64,000 nt of DNA from Tamarix chinensis (taxonomy: Eukaryota; Streptophyta; Magnoliopsida; Caryophyllales; Tamaricaceae): the NCBI GenBank assembly GCA_030549775.1, contig CM060180.1, forward strand, positions 87,991,172-88,055,171, given 5' to 3'. The first letter of the stretch is position 1. Each line of letters starts with the position of its first letter. A program made the position numbers and the translations under genes. Below the pieces are notes generated by a model. It was not told where the DNA came from, searched no databases, and saw nothing but the letters and a program-made list of their open reading frames with translations. Shown here one piece after another: positions 22,661 to 33,463 of the stretch.

Positions 22661-24019
22661 AGTAATATTGAAACCCTTACTTTAATACTATGAATATTAC
22701 TAAGACTTACTTTGATTAGTAGTGATTCGATTAACCATCTTGAGAATAATAATAACTCTACCTTTTAATTATAAACTACTATTATTAATATTAGCCGTAG
22801 TATTAGGCCATGATAGGGGTAAGATAGGAAATTATGGTAATTTCGGTAGAGGGATATTAACCCATAGTATTTCCCTCTTATAGGTGAATCGAGTCAAAAC
22901 CCTCAGGAAGCATAGGAGCTTGCTCCAAGCCCGACGATGTTTTAGGTAAGGATGTAGCTAAAGCTGTCTATGTGTTACGTGTTTTACTTGCCTTGGATTC
23001 CTTGTACTATTAATATGTTGTGTTCTATATGCTACTATCTTATCTGTTTTAATTTGTAGCGCAGCTTGGAAACGAGGTGTGTTCTCATGCTCTTATCCGG
23101 TATGTGCTAATATGGATATGCTGCAAGTATGATGTGATGTGATGTGGCCCTTAGGACATGCATGCTAGGTTATTTGATGTGGTTTTGTGGGATGGAAGCA
23201 TGAAAGAGAAAAATGGGAACGTAAGATAACTAAGGGGAAGTAAGTTGGCTAACGTAGGTAAGGATGACCTAAGTAATCTATGATCCATGAATGGATGAGT
23301 AAAAAGGGAATTAAATAAAATGAAAGAGTGGGAGAAACAAAGGTTTACATGGGAGGAACTAGGGTTTGCATGGAAATATTAGGGTTTGTCATGGTAGAGA
23401 TCAAGGGATTTGCATGGGGAGGTTAAGGTCCGCATGGGGGTGAACCTTATATATGGAAAGTTACTTTGGGACGTGGGGAAGGCAATAGAAGGTCTGTTTG
23501 GGTGACTGGAGTCTCGAGGTGAAAAATAGTACGTAGGATTATATAAGGGTACCTAGGGACCGAATAGGGCTTGGGAGGAAACCTTAATTTGAGAAGGTGG
23601 AAAAAGAAAAAGAAAAGAATAAAAATAAATGAGGAGGAGTGAGGTATGAGTGGAGAGTTGAGTCTAAAGGTCATGACACATGGAGCGTTAAAATAGTGTG
23701 GGTTGTGAGAGGCAGAGAAGGAAGAGCCACATAAGCCCAAATTAGGGTTTCTAGAGAAAACCCGAGGGTAAGGTGGTGAGTGGACCTTGGGGTATAAGGT
23801 GGTGGGCCTTTACCCACACACTTAGGAGTTGGGTTCCCAGTGTCAGAAAGTGGGTTAAAGGATGGATGTCAGGGTGAGTTAAGAGGTGCAAAAGCCACAA
23901 GAAATGGGACACGCTCTACTGGAAGGATAAGTGCGGATATAGTTAGCCATGCATGTCAAGGGTGAAATTCTTTCGAATAAGATACGTTAAGACACTAATC
24001 ACTTAAAGAGAAATATGTT

Positions 24020-24315
24020 GAGCCGGACCCAGACCGGTCCACTAGCGAATAATAGTGGCCAGGAGTATTTTTCCCTGCATAACAGTTCCACCGGCTATAA
24101 TAGTGGGGGTTTCCATGCTCAACAAACCAAACATAATAATGATAAGACATGGGAAATATAGTGGAGCACCATGAGAGTCAGGGACAGACCGGTCTACAGG
24201 CGAATAATAGTGGCCAGGACACGTTGCCCTGCATGACCGTTCCACTAGCGAATAATAGTGGCCAAAAGCATTATGCCCTGCATGACCGTTCCACCAGCTA
24301 TAATAGTGGGGTTCC
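24020..24315 (+). repeat. Stem-loop array in B1 LTR
   Basis: Five diverged units. Two have a perfect 6-bp stem, CCACTA-8 nt-TAGTGG, at 24039-24058 and 24242-24261. Others read CCACCGGCTATAATAGTGG (24089-24107) or start from GGTCTACAGG. Between stems is a shared GGCCAGGAG...CCCTGCATGACCGTT-like text. Similar arrays occur in B2 at 44985-45385 and in A LTRs. Confidence 0.75.
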
Positions 24316-24495
24316 CGCACTCACATGGATTGATAAAAACTATGATGTGAATCGATTATATTTATCAGAGATCTAAAGAATAAGTTATCTAGTCCATAGC
24401 CGGTATTGTTTATCTATGTTATCGCATGTTGTCCACGTAATTATGCCATGTATGCTATGTCATGTGTTTTTCTGTATGTTAGGCTTAGTGTATCT

Positions 24496-24592
24496 GTTAC
24501 CTTACTCAATACGTAGCATACTGATCACCCGTTTCATGGGTCCTGCTCATTCCCACGAGCAGAAGACCCGTCTGAGTTTGTGCAGGTAGGGG
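24496..24592 (+). promoter_or_regulatory. Conserved LTR stem-loop module (B1 copy)
   Basis: Order: GTTACCTTACTCAATACGTAG, then ACTGATCACCC, GTTTCATGGGT (ACCC-7 nt-GGGT stem), then CTGCTC (24543-24548), ATTCCCAC, GAGCAG (24557-24562), a perfect 6-bp stem, then GACCCGTCTGAGTTTGTGCAG. Present in every B, A and G LTR whose downstream part is complete. Confidence 0.7.
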
Positions 24593-25018
24593 ACGTTGTC
24601 TTCGATGCCTACGATGCTAATGAGGCATCGGGTAGGGCTGAGAGTTGAGCCTGGACCTAGTTCGGGGGTTGAGAGTGATGTGGCCGGAGTTCATCCTCCG
24701 TTTTGTTTCCCTGTATTATTTTATTTTATTTTATCCCGCTGTATGATGTCCTCTGACATTTGGAACTTTAAAACTATACTTTTGGGATGTACCTTTTGAT
24801 TTCCGCACTCTGATTCCATATGAATTATGTTTTATTAGTGACTCACATTTGATGTTATTCTTTTTTATCCTTAGCACTTAGTATCAGGACGGTAGGAGTG
24901 AACCGATATGGTATTAAGTGTGGCGGTAATGCCCCAAGTTTACGGTTTTATCTTTCTACTTCCGCTAAAACCTTTTAATTAAATGAAAATTTTTAGTTGT
25001 AAATTTGGGGGTGTTACA

Positions 25019-27190
25019 ATTAATATTTTTTCCCAACTAAAATTTAACCTTGGATAATTTTTTACCCTAAGCTAAAATCTAAACCCCCATGTTTTCCTTT
25101 CCCTTTTTCCTTTCTTCTCCCCTCTCCATATCTTAGTTAAAAAATTTTTTCTCTCCACACCGATAACCTTACCCTTTTTCTCCCTTCCATTCCTTGTGTG
25201 CACATCTCCCTCTCCTAAGCCTACCCCTACCCCATCAATTCCCAGCTCCTAGACTTTTGAGTTGTGTTTGATGCCTGTACCCGATAGAAACCTCCCTCCT
25301 CTTCCTTGTGTGTATGTATGTATATGTATGTATGTATATATATCTATATATATATATATACCTCATTTAATGCCCTAAAATTACCTCCTTATTCCTTCAA
25401 TATTTTGTTGAAAAACCATCCCAAACACCCTCTTCTTTCCCACTCCACACCATTGCCAAAACGGCTAAAAAAAACACCCTCAAAACCCCACCTTTGGCAA
25501 CCCTTGCTGCACCACATCAAGCACTACCAGAACAAAATCCCATTCCCTCACCCTTAGTTGTAGAAAACCTCACCAAAACACCCCTATCTATAGTAAAACT
25601 ACCCATTCCTACCCCCAAGCTTTGGTAAAATCCACTAAAACACCCCTAAGATTAGGCAAAATCCACCAAAACACACCCAAGCTTCAACAATTCCAGCGGT
25701 GATCCCCCTCCTTTCATCATTCATAGCTATTGCAACCCACATAGAAATGGCACTTGTGTTATTGCTAGCCCTTTCTTGCTCAGCAACCCTAATCGGACCC
25801 TTGGTGTTACATAGTTTTTAGCCCACACCAACTTCGAACCCTGGTTTTGCTTTTCCCCATTCTTTTCTCTTCCATTACCTTATTCGTTCATTAATTAATA
25901 AATAATTCTAATTATGTTTTTTTAATTTTTCTTAGGTGATATTCCTAAAGTTTTAGAAGAAGCTATTTAGGATAAGCAAGCTTAGAGACCAGAGCCTTTA
26001 TTAGTAAGGATACTAGTCGATGCTTCTGGTTTTGTGTCAAACGCTTGTATGATTTTGTGTTTTATCATTTATTGTTATTATACTATTAAAATGAATGATT
26101 TTGATGATATGATATATTAATATGAATTATATGATAGGAAGGAAGTAAGAATAATAAAAGATGTACTGATATGATGTTATTACGTTAAGTTGTATTTTCA
26201 TGGGAGAATATAAATTATGGGAAAGTAATATGGGCCTAATTAATTATTATAAGTGGAAAATAATTATATTTAATATGTTTGTTGATAGAAGGAGGATTTG
26301 AAAATAATGATACTAGGGATGTGAGATTTTCGTTAAAGAAGAGATATTGGCTATCTTTAAGGCATTTTAGTCAACATGTGTTAATATGCAAATTTTTTTA
26401 TTTTAACTTGTGATATGGATTAAAATATGCCAATAATATCATGCGAATTTTTTGGGAGTGATTATGAAGGCCATAACTTCTTTAGATAATAAAATAGCCT
26501 AATTTGGGAATAATAGCTTTAAAACAATAATCTTACTATCACATGTGTATAAAGTTAGAGTTAGGCCAGAAATTTTGGACATATTGTTAAGGATGTATAT
26601 TTTATTTGATAATTATACAAGCCTTATGGGAAAATGTATGACTTACTTGTGAAATTATGGTATTTAGGAGCCCTATGAATAGTAATTTTTAAGATACTAT
26701 TATCTGAGGAACATATACTAAATTTGGTGAATAAATGATCAATATGGGTAAAGTTATGCTTAAATTATGAATTAAAGGCTTTTAGGGAAAGTGAGCATCT
26801 TAATCTTTGAGAATAGTCTTATTGTATGTATATTCATGTGTCGCTTGCATGAAATATTTTTCTTACTCATTACACAAGTGATGAAAAAGGTATTAACAAT
26901 TTAAATTGAAAAGATCATGAGTTAGGATCGATTATATATGTCTGTTCTAACAGATATTAGTTGGGTGCATTTTTCACACGGTTTGAATATTATTACCATT
27001 CCACCGGTAAGAATAGTGGCTAGGAGCATTTCATCCTACTGTTGAATAACTGTTCCACTAGTTGAGAATAGTGGAGTCCTTAAACTAAATTTAAAATAAA
27101 TCCTGAGAACGATTATAATCATTTTTAAGACACTTATCACGTAAAGTGGAATACTACGTGAGTCAGGACCTGTTATATATGTCTAATCCC
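25019..27190 (+). repeat. 3' LTR of element A, second piece (3' truncated)
   Basis: Starts ATTAATATTTT, resuming the match to element A's 5' LTR at about 16807. Pyrimidine-rich block, TA-alternating run (25327-25360), and the CTTAGGTGATATTC block (25931) all follow the order of the 5' LTR. A stem-loop with a perfect stem lies at 27055-27074. Similarity fades at 27110-27190, before the conserved module, which is therefore missing. Open stretch 25306-25557 is chance. Confidence 0.75.
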
Positions 27191-27632
27191 TTGTGTGAAG
27201 AGTGATTATTTGATCCTTTACTTTCTTTGTCCCTTCTTGGGTGATGATGAGATTATCCTATATTTGTTTTATAGTTTAGCACGATTATATGCAATGGTAC
27301 TCCGTTTCACCAATCCTGCAATGAAGAATCATGATGGATTTATCATCAAGTGTGAGGCTTCTCTTTCTACCATCTATGAGCTCTTGCCTTGTCTTTTTCA
27401 CTAATTCACAATTAACCTCTTTAGTGATTTTGATTGGCCCTTCAATTACCATGGACCATGTGTTAGAGTTTTGTGATTTTATAAAGAAAATCATTCTACT
27501 CTTCTAGTAGGCAAATTTCTAATCATTGAATAATGGTGAATTAGTGGTGGATATTCCTTAATTTTGACAAATGGAATCAATTCCGCTTGTAGATCCTTTT
27601 CACCTTAGAATTTTGTATCCTTTAAGAGATTC
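27191..27632 (-). pseudogene. Ty1/copia gag (UBN2-type) fragment
   Basis: The open stretch 27494-27285 on the minus strand reads IKSQNSNTWSMVIEGPIKIT, followed by a K-E-V-N-C-E-L-V-K-K-T-R segment and a DDKSIMILHC segment. This matches plant copia gag proteins of the UBN2 group, where a W-x-V-I-x-x-G-P-x-I-P block is followed by a V-x-K-P-R block and then D-x-K-K-x-x-x-N-x-K-A. Upstream on the same strand (27600-27500) a frame-shifted piece fits the preceding Y-x-x-W-K-x-R-M region. A primer site and LTR follow on the correct side. The rest of this element is missing; element A's truncated end abuts it near 27190. Confidence 0.65.
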
Positions 27633-27650
27633 CCTTAATTTTATACTAAT
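27633..27650 (-). promoter_or_regulatory. Primer-binding-site-like stretch of the minus-strand copia
   Basis: The minus strand reads ATTAGTATAAAATTAAGG, a diverged form of ATTGGTATCAGAGC. It lies between the gag fragment and the LTR start at 27651, the expected position. Confidence 0.55.
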
Positions 27651-29440
27651 TGAAAACACCTTAAAGGGGCTGAATAGGGTATTATGGAATGGAGATGAAT
27701 GAATAAATTTTTTTACACACACAATAGAGTAGCTCAAGAGCAAATTACAATTTATATCCACCAGCAAAATTTAATTCTTTTTTTGATTTTTACATAGCAA
27801 CATTATTTTATTTATGATACTTGTCTACTTATTTATGATTTCTAAAATCTCAATAGCCTTCTAAGAGATGCTTTATAACTTAACCTATTTATCTTTTCTT
27901 GACTCTCCACAATAATCTCTCAAGAATAATAGGCAAACACCTATTAACCCTTTGAAATTAATTTTTTTTGTTGCGATTACAAATTATTATCTCTAAGAAT
28001 TCAAGATATGAAACTATAGAGCAGTGGATGAGATTTAATCTAGTTACATTTATAAGAGATATTACAATTTATGAGTAATTTGAGTTAAGAGGCTACGTAA
28101 AGAGAACATTTCAATAGAACTCATGATATGAAAATTTAGAGAATTTGAATGAGGAATTGGATCATTTAAGATTATCTGGTTACTTACAGTTTCATTTTAG
28201 TTGAAAAAGTAGTTCTAATAAATGAATAAGGGCCTTATTTATAAGGGTTTTCCTTATTATATAGTTGTGTAATAAATGTAGCAGTGCCACCCAATAGTTA
28301 GAAAATCAGCATTTAATGTTCATTAATCAATCAATCTAGCAAAATATGTGAATCACTTATATGACAAGTCAATCAATGGTTGAAACTACTCAGCTAAATA
28401 GTTTTAGACAAAAATGGAAAGTTAGCATTACATTAACCAATGGAATGGTTTTTTAAAGCATTCAATCAAATTTGCATAATGCACAATGTGTCTTACGACC
28501 CAATATGATTAGTGACATTGTATGGTAAAACTAGTTGATGTATTTATGTCATCAATCGATCAATTTGTTCTAGTTGGTCAATCGGTTATAAACTAGCTAA
28601 TTAGTTTTACAAAATTAGTGGATGAGTTTAAATAGAGATGAACAGGCTTTTCTAGGAGTAAAACCAATGGGATGGTTGGTCAAATTTGTTGATTAGTTTC
28701 CTATAACTAGTTGATCTATTTCGCTAAACTAGTTGATGAATTTAAGCAAAGACAAATATGTCTCTACATGATTGAAAACAATAGACTTGTTAGTCGAGTT
28801 TAGTTAGTTAAAGTAGTTATTGGTTTTCAAACTCTTTAATCAATTTAGCATAAATAATCATTCAATTTTCTACTCCAATCAATTTGTTTGAGTTTAATTC
28901 ATTTTATGACTTTGATTTCACTGAATGACTCAATTTCTCTTTAGACTAGTAAACTTGTTTGACTGGAACCAACAATTTAGTTTGAAAACACTTATAAAGA
29001 GATTAGAAATCAAGATCAACCATGATATCTTATAAAATGAAATGAAATCAAGTGTTTCAAATAGTTTTGCTCAAAATGTGAACTTCCTCAAATTAACTCA
29101 TCAAATGGATTTTGTAACTTAATAAATATGATATGGAACCTTCAATTCTTGGTTATCATTCATGAGCTAATCTCTTGCACTTGAAAACTTGCCTCCTCTT
29201 TTAAATTTGTACATTTGAAGAAATGCATTATGTGGGTGCATCTAGATTTCTTTTTAAGTTACTAATAGTACATGCACTCTTTAGTAAACACATTAGTTAT
29301 CAAGATGTGATTGTTTTAAATAAACAAGGACAATGTCATTGTTTGTACCACACACTTTCCTAAGATCCCTCAAAATTTGTTTAAAATTATTCTGATATAA
29401 AATAAATTAGTCTTAATTTTGATAAGCTAATGAACTTATA
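27651..29440 (-). repeat. Copia LTR, far end uncertain
   Basis: It begins TGAAAACACCTTAAAGGGG in plus coordinates; AACACCTT-GGGGGTGAATAGGGT-like ends are known from plant LTR retrotransposons. The body has many ACTAGTTGAT/ATCGATCAATTTG-like short motifs (28500-28990). No matching second LTR is in the window and the right limit is a guess. No coding signal was seen. Confidence 0.45.
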
Positions 29441-31856
29441 ATAAATATGTGAATTGTAAAAGTACCTATAGATTTGTTTGCTTACTCAATCAACTTGTAT
29501 CCTCAGAGATTGACAATTTTATTCTCAAAAAACCAAATGACTATTTTGCTCAAACTAATCGATTGGTTCCCAACTATAATCACCCTCCATCATGCCATCA
29601 TTCCTGCATTTACCCCTCGATTACCTACACTCAACCATACTGGTCTTGTCTCTCTCCCTCGTATGGATATTGAACAACCCTAACTTCTATACGCTATATT
29701 CCCAATTTAATTTCATTGTTTAACTATTGCTCTTTCTCTCCTTTTCCATTTCCTTAATTAAAATTGTTAAATGGTAAGTGTTCTTCATTCTTGTGCTTTT
29801 CCTATTTGTTGAGAAAAAAAATAGAGGCTAACCTCTTATATTTTTCACTCCCTTGATTGAATTTTTATTCTTTATTTCTCTCTTAATCATAGCTTTAGTT
29901 CTTCCTTATCTAAGAAAGGTTAAAGATTCTAGCTTTGTTTTCCTTGGAATTGAGTTTATGAGTAAAGGTTTGGTTGCATTTTTATTTTTGGATTTGTTGT
30001 TCTAATTTTATTTGATTTTAACAAAGTGTTAGAAAGGAGTTTTAATCGTTTTTAGTTTTAATTCTCTTGTTCTATGCTAGAAGAATTGCTTCGAGGTAAA
30101 GCAGCCTTATCTTTAATATGAATGCTATTTTTATGTTAATCATAGGCTATTTCTATTCTAAAATAAAGAATGAGGTAGAATTTCTTTCTAAAATTACTTA
30201 TTGATGGTTTCTCCAATTTTATACTTGATTTGGGAGTTTGATTATGATTTTGTTTAATTTCATGCATTACCCTATGTGTTTCCATATGTGCAACATGTCT
30301 CTATATGTGTTTTATGATATCATAGCATGCAAGGTTTTATAGGTTAAAGTTTGGTGATCTTTCTTATCTGTATTGTAATTTTGGGTGTTATTTTACTCAG
30401 ACCAGTTTATCTAATTGTTGAACCCACCAAGTAGGAAATTTTGACCTGCTAGTTCTAAGATCACTTGATTAGTTCGATAAACTAGTAGACTGGTTTCTAT
30501 AAACAGTTGATTTGTTCACCTAACCCATCAACTAGTGACCTTATAACCAATTTGTTCTTGTCTCTACTTAGACCCATCGACTTGTTGAACCAAACCCCTT
30601 AACTATTTATTATAAATAGTTTATCAATGCAACAAACCAAGCGAATTGTCTGCTAGTGTTATTTTTTGATCAACTTAGGTACAACTAGACCTATAAAATA
30701 GTCTTAGAGACTAATCAACTTATCCCACTATATGCTACCTATTTCTTAGTTATTTATTGTTCATATTTAGGGCCTCATATGGTAATAACTCCATGTAAAT
30801 GCAACATTCAAATTATGATTTTGACCATGTTTAAGTGGGTGAGGTTATCCTAGTATAAGCACCTTAGAACTTTTTATTATCCATTACCTAGGTAAGTGTG
30901 GTTTCCTAACGTTTTAGCCCTCGCAGCTGAGGCATTCAAGTTGTGGTGGGTTAGGTGCCTAAGTACAAGCCCCTTTGTTGTAGTTCAATCATGTAAGGTG
31001 CGTGTGGTATCGCAATTTTTGTTACCCCTCAAGGTAAGTGCACTTGATGTGTGGTGGGTGTGGTATTCTATTGTGTTTATTTACTACAATCACTTTTGTT
31101 CATGCTAGAAAATTAGGTGTAATTAACCAAACTACTTTAATAACTAGAAATAATTTTTTCACGAAAGGAAGAATTATAATAGTATTTACATTTTTTTGTT
31201 GGGACATATTTATTGTATTACCATTAATCCATGATTTCCATGTAAGAATCTCTTATTGTGTTGCTGCCATGATCCTAAGTGTTAATATATATTGGTGCAG
31301 TTGTCACCATTTTATTTTACTAGTACTTCACTGCAATGATACTGCACTTGTGTGGTTATTGCCATGATAGGACTTGTAGTCCAGGGAGTAGAGGATGATT
31401 TGTAGGGTTATGAATCTCATTTATAGTATGTTAAGGGTGATAATGTGGGCCAGTAGCTAGTCATTGATTGGAGCGGAGGATTGCATTTTTTCTTAAGAGT
31501 TAGGCTAACCGGCTAGAGGATTTTTTCACATTGTATTAGAATGTTTTCATTCTTCCAGGTATTTATACTCTTATCATCGATTTCCATCATTTTTATTTTG
31601 CAAAATTTCATGCTCTTCCCATCTATATTATTGTTCTCATTTTTGTTATCACCTGTACTTTTATATTATTATTATGAGCCTTCATCTTTTTGATCGTTGT
31701 TCTTATCTACCTTGCATCAGGCTTTTGTCAGATGATGATCACACCTCTCTCATAGCTCATGTGGTGGTAAAATTTCCTAATTTTTCTTTTCAAACTCTTC
31801 CTCATTACCTTTAAAATGAAATGTTTTGTTTTGTAAATTGGGGGTGTTACAATTTG
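29441..31856 (+). repeat. Gypsy-type LTR remnant related to G1/G2
   Basis: The right end AAATTGGGGGTGTTACA (to 31856) is an LTR end. Upstream text follows the order of the G2 LTR only loosely: a TATATTCCC element near 29690, a CTCTCCTTTTCC tract, then a block of ACTAGTAGACTGGTT-like motifs at 30410-30660. The left limit was not found. Open stretches 30896-31367 show no recognisable family. Low confidence about which element it belonged to. Confidence 0.45.
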
Positions 31857-32844
31857 ACCTATGAGGTTAGCACATATTTCTAATATGACCCCCATCTTTA
31901 AACCATCTATAATGTGTTCATAATATGTTAAATATAGAACAAGTGGCTTTGGTTTGGGGAGTATATTGAAAATATGGTTGAATATATGTTTTTAAAAAAC
32001 CAATAAACTGATATTCCTTAAAAAAAACAAGTGGTTTATTGAGAACTTACATTTCGGTTTTGAACTATCATTTAACCTTTTTTGCATTGAATTTCCTATT
32101 TCTTTTCAAATTTTGTTAAAACATTAGATTTAAAGTTTAATTATGCTATTAAGAATATTTGATTTATTTGGGATTATTTTCACATTATTTAGAGTCCTAT
32201 ATCATTTTATTTATTAAAATTTTACCAAACCAACTTTTACACACGCTTTCATCACTAACGTAGCTTTCCTCACTCCTCTCGTGTACCTCTAATCATAGAT
32301 TATGTGTAGGAATTTATTCTATTTTATATGGTAGCCTTCAAACATAAGATTTATGGCATATAAAGTATATTTTGGATCTCTTTATGTCTGGACTATGTGG
32401 AGGATGATTTTTGTTTATAATTTGAAGACCTAAGAAAAACACATAGAGGAGAGGTCATGTTTTTTAAAATAATTTATTTTTCTTCACTAGTTGTCATAGT
32501 TATATTTTAGGTTGATGTTAAATGTCAAGAAATTAACATGGCTTCCCTTGTTAAGTACATGGTTTGTGTTAATTCCAAATTCCAATCACAATATGATTTT
32601 TAATTGTTCTATTTGGTTAAGTATAAATTGTACTATTTAGTGAACCATAGGGGGAAAATATTGCATTAAAAGAGATAATAGAGGATTATAAATTGAGATT
32701 GTATTCAACTTGTCATTTCTAGATTTCCTCTTTATTTTATCAATAAACTTCCTACTCTAAGCTAATTTTGTACATCATTTTTATTCTTTCCATTTGTTTT
32801 TCATATTCATTTTTTTGTAAACTATATTATGGAATGGCAATAAG

Positions 32845-32860
32845 TAGTATTAAAGCCTAG
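32845..32860 (+). promoter_or_regulatory. Primer-binding site of copia C2
   Basis: TAGTATTAAAGCCTAG is a diverged form of TGGTATCAGAGCCTAG, the initiator tRNA-Met site common in plant copia elements. It is preceded by GGCA at 32836-32839, a plausible LTR end, and followed by gag. Confidence 0.6.
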
Positions 32861-32899
32861 TTTATTAAATCAAGATTGATTTAATCATGTTAGATCACA

Positions 32900-33458
32900 T
32901 ATAGGCTTGAGTGATAGATGATGGAAAGATAAAGGTTGATACATTTGATGGTTTTGATTCCTTTCTCTAAGAATGAAACTTAAAGATTATTTATATTCCA
33001 AGGATCTCCATCAACCCTTGGAATGACTTAAGCCCACATATATTGATGAGACCAAGTGAAATGCGGTACGAAAAAAATACACTAAGATTAATTTAGATGT
33101 GCCTTGTATCAAATATAGCATTCAACATCATAGATCATATAATGTTGGCAGGTGTGATAAAAGAGCTTGGCAATATGTATACAAAATAGTTGGTGATGAG
33201 CAAGGTATTTCTTATGGGAAAAAATAAATCTTGAGATGCTTGATGGTTTACCTATGGTGAATTACATAAATGAGTTTCATGTAGTATTTAGATATTTTTG
33301 TTTTGTTGAGATATCTATTGAAGAAGATTTTCGAGTTTCATTTTGTTTTCATCTCGGCCAAAGTGTTAGAACACTACTATTATTGCTACTAGCAATTTTG
33401 ATGGAAAATCTGAGTAGACATTTGATGTTGTCAAATAAGTAAATATTGGTGAGAAAAT
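32900..33458 (+). pseudogene. Copia C2 gag, first half
   Basis: Gag packages element RNA. Translation with frame changes gives VDTFDGFDSF (family: F-D-G-x-N-F), then DYLYxKDLH-like text at 32975-33020, then VFLMGKN near 33207. The open stretch 33236-33442 reads MLDGLPMVNYINEFHVVFR and later LLLLLLAI, matching the L-x-x-L-K-M-x-x-G-x-x-V-x-x-H-I-N-E-F and R-x-L-L-L-L-x-S-L-P blocks of the UBN2/copia gag domain. The last readable piece is TFDVVK just before the G2 insertion at 33464. The zinc knuckle continues on the other side of G2. Confidence 0.75.
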
Positions 33459-33463
33459 TTGCA
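33459..33463 (+). repeat. Left target-site duplication of G2 (TTGCA)
   Basis: TTGCA directly precedes the LTR start. The same 5 bases follow the right LTR end at 50483-50487. Confidence 0.85.

Larger units (their letters stand above)
20530..25018 (+). mobile_element. Solo LTR of family B (B1, 4.5 kb)
   Basis: The right end GGGGGTGTTACA (to 25018) is a typical LTR end. The left end near 20530 aligns with the start of B2 (39716) through ACCC-AAAAC-TAATTT and then GCTAATTAAAATAGAATTTA-like text. Flanks are ATCAA on the left and ATTAA on the right, a 5-bp duplication with one C/T difference. No coding interior and no second LTR adjoin it, so it is a solo LTR. Layout: AT-rich start, pyrimidine-rich tract, TATA box, GC-rich stretch, trinucleotide microsatellite, GGTTTGCATGG-type repeats, stem-loop array, conserved module, end. 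It was inserted into the 3' LTR of element A. Open stretches 20813-21852 are compositional. Confidence 0.85.
16686..27190 (+). mobile_element. LTR element A (short interior), carrying solo LTR B1
   Basis: Two copies of a roughly 2.2 kb LTR (16686-18853, and 20404-20529 continued at 25019-about 27190) flank only about 1.55 kb. The interior begins with a primer-site-like stretch and ends with an integrase/chromodomain-like tail, so it looks like an internally deleted chromovirus. Excluding B1, the LTR copies align by eye across most of their length; for example the blocks at 17430-17620 and 25930-26110 are nearly the same. The 3' LTR loses similarity to the 5' LTR around 27110-27190 and lacks the final 700 or so bases. 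The left flank is TAATA (16681-16685); the right flank cannot be checked. Confidence 0.8.
31857..33458 (+). mobile_element. Ty1/copia element C2, 5' part
   Basis: The left part of a plus-strand copia that resumes after G2 at 50483. A candidate LTR occupies about 32160-32839 (its start is not certain), followed by a primer site at 32845-32860 and gag. The region 31857-32160 holds nothing I recognise. G2 inserted within gag; the duplicated target TTGCA flanks it exactly. Confidence 0.65.

Noticed and set aside
22001..22693. 230-residue open frame of Ile/Val, and overlapping frames on both strands
   Set aside because: Produced entirely by the ATT/ATC trinucleotide repeat.
24042..24376. Open frames over the stem-loop array (92 aa minus, 75 aa plus)
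   Set aside because: They follow the repeat unit and have no counterpart in B2.
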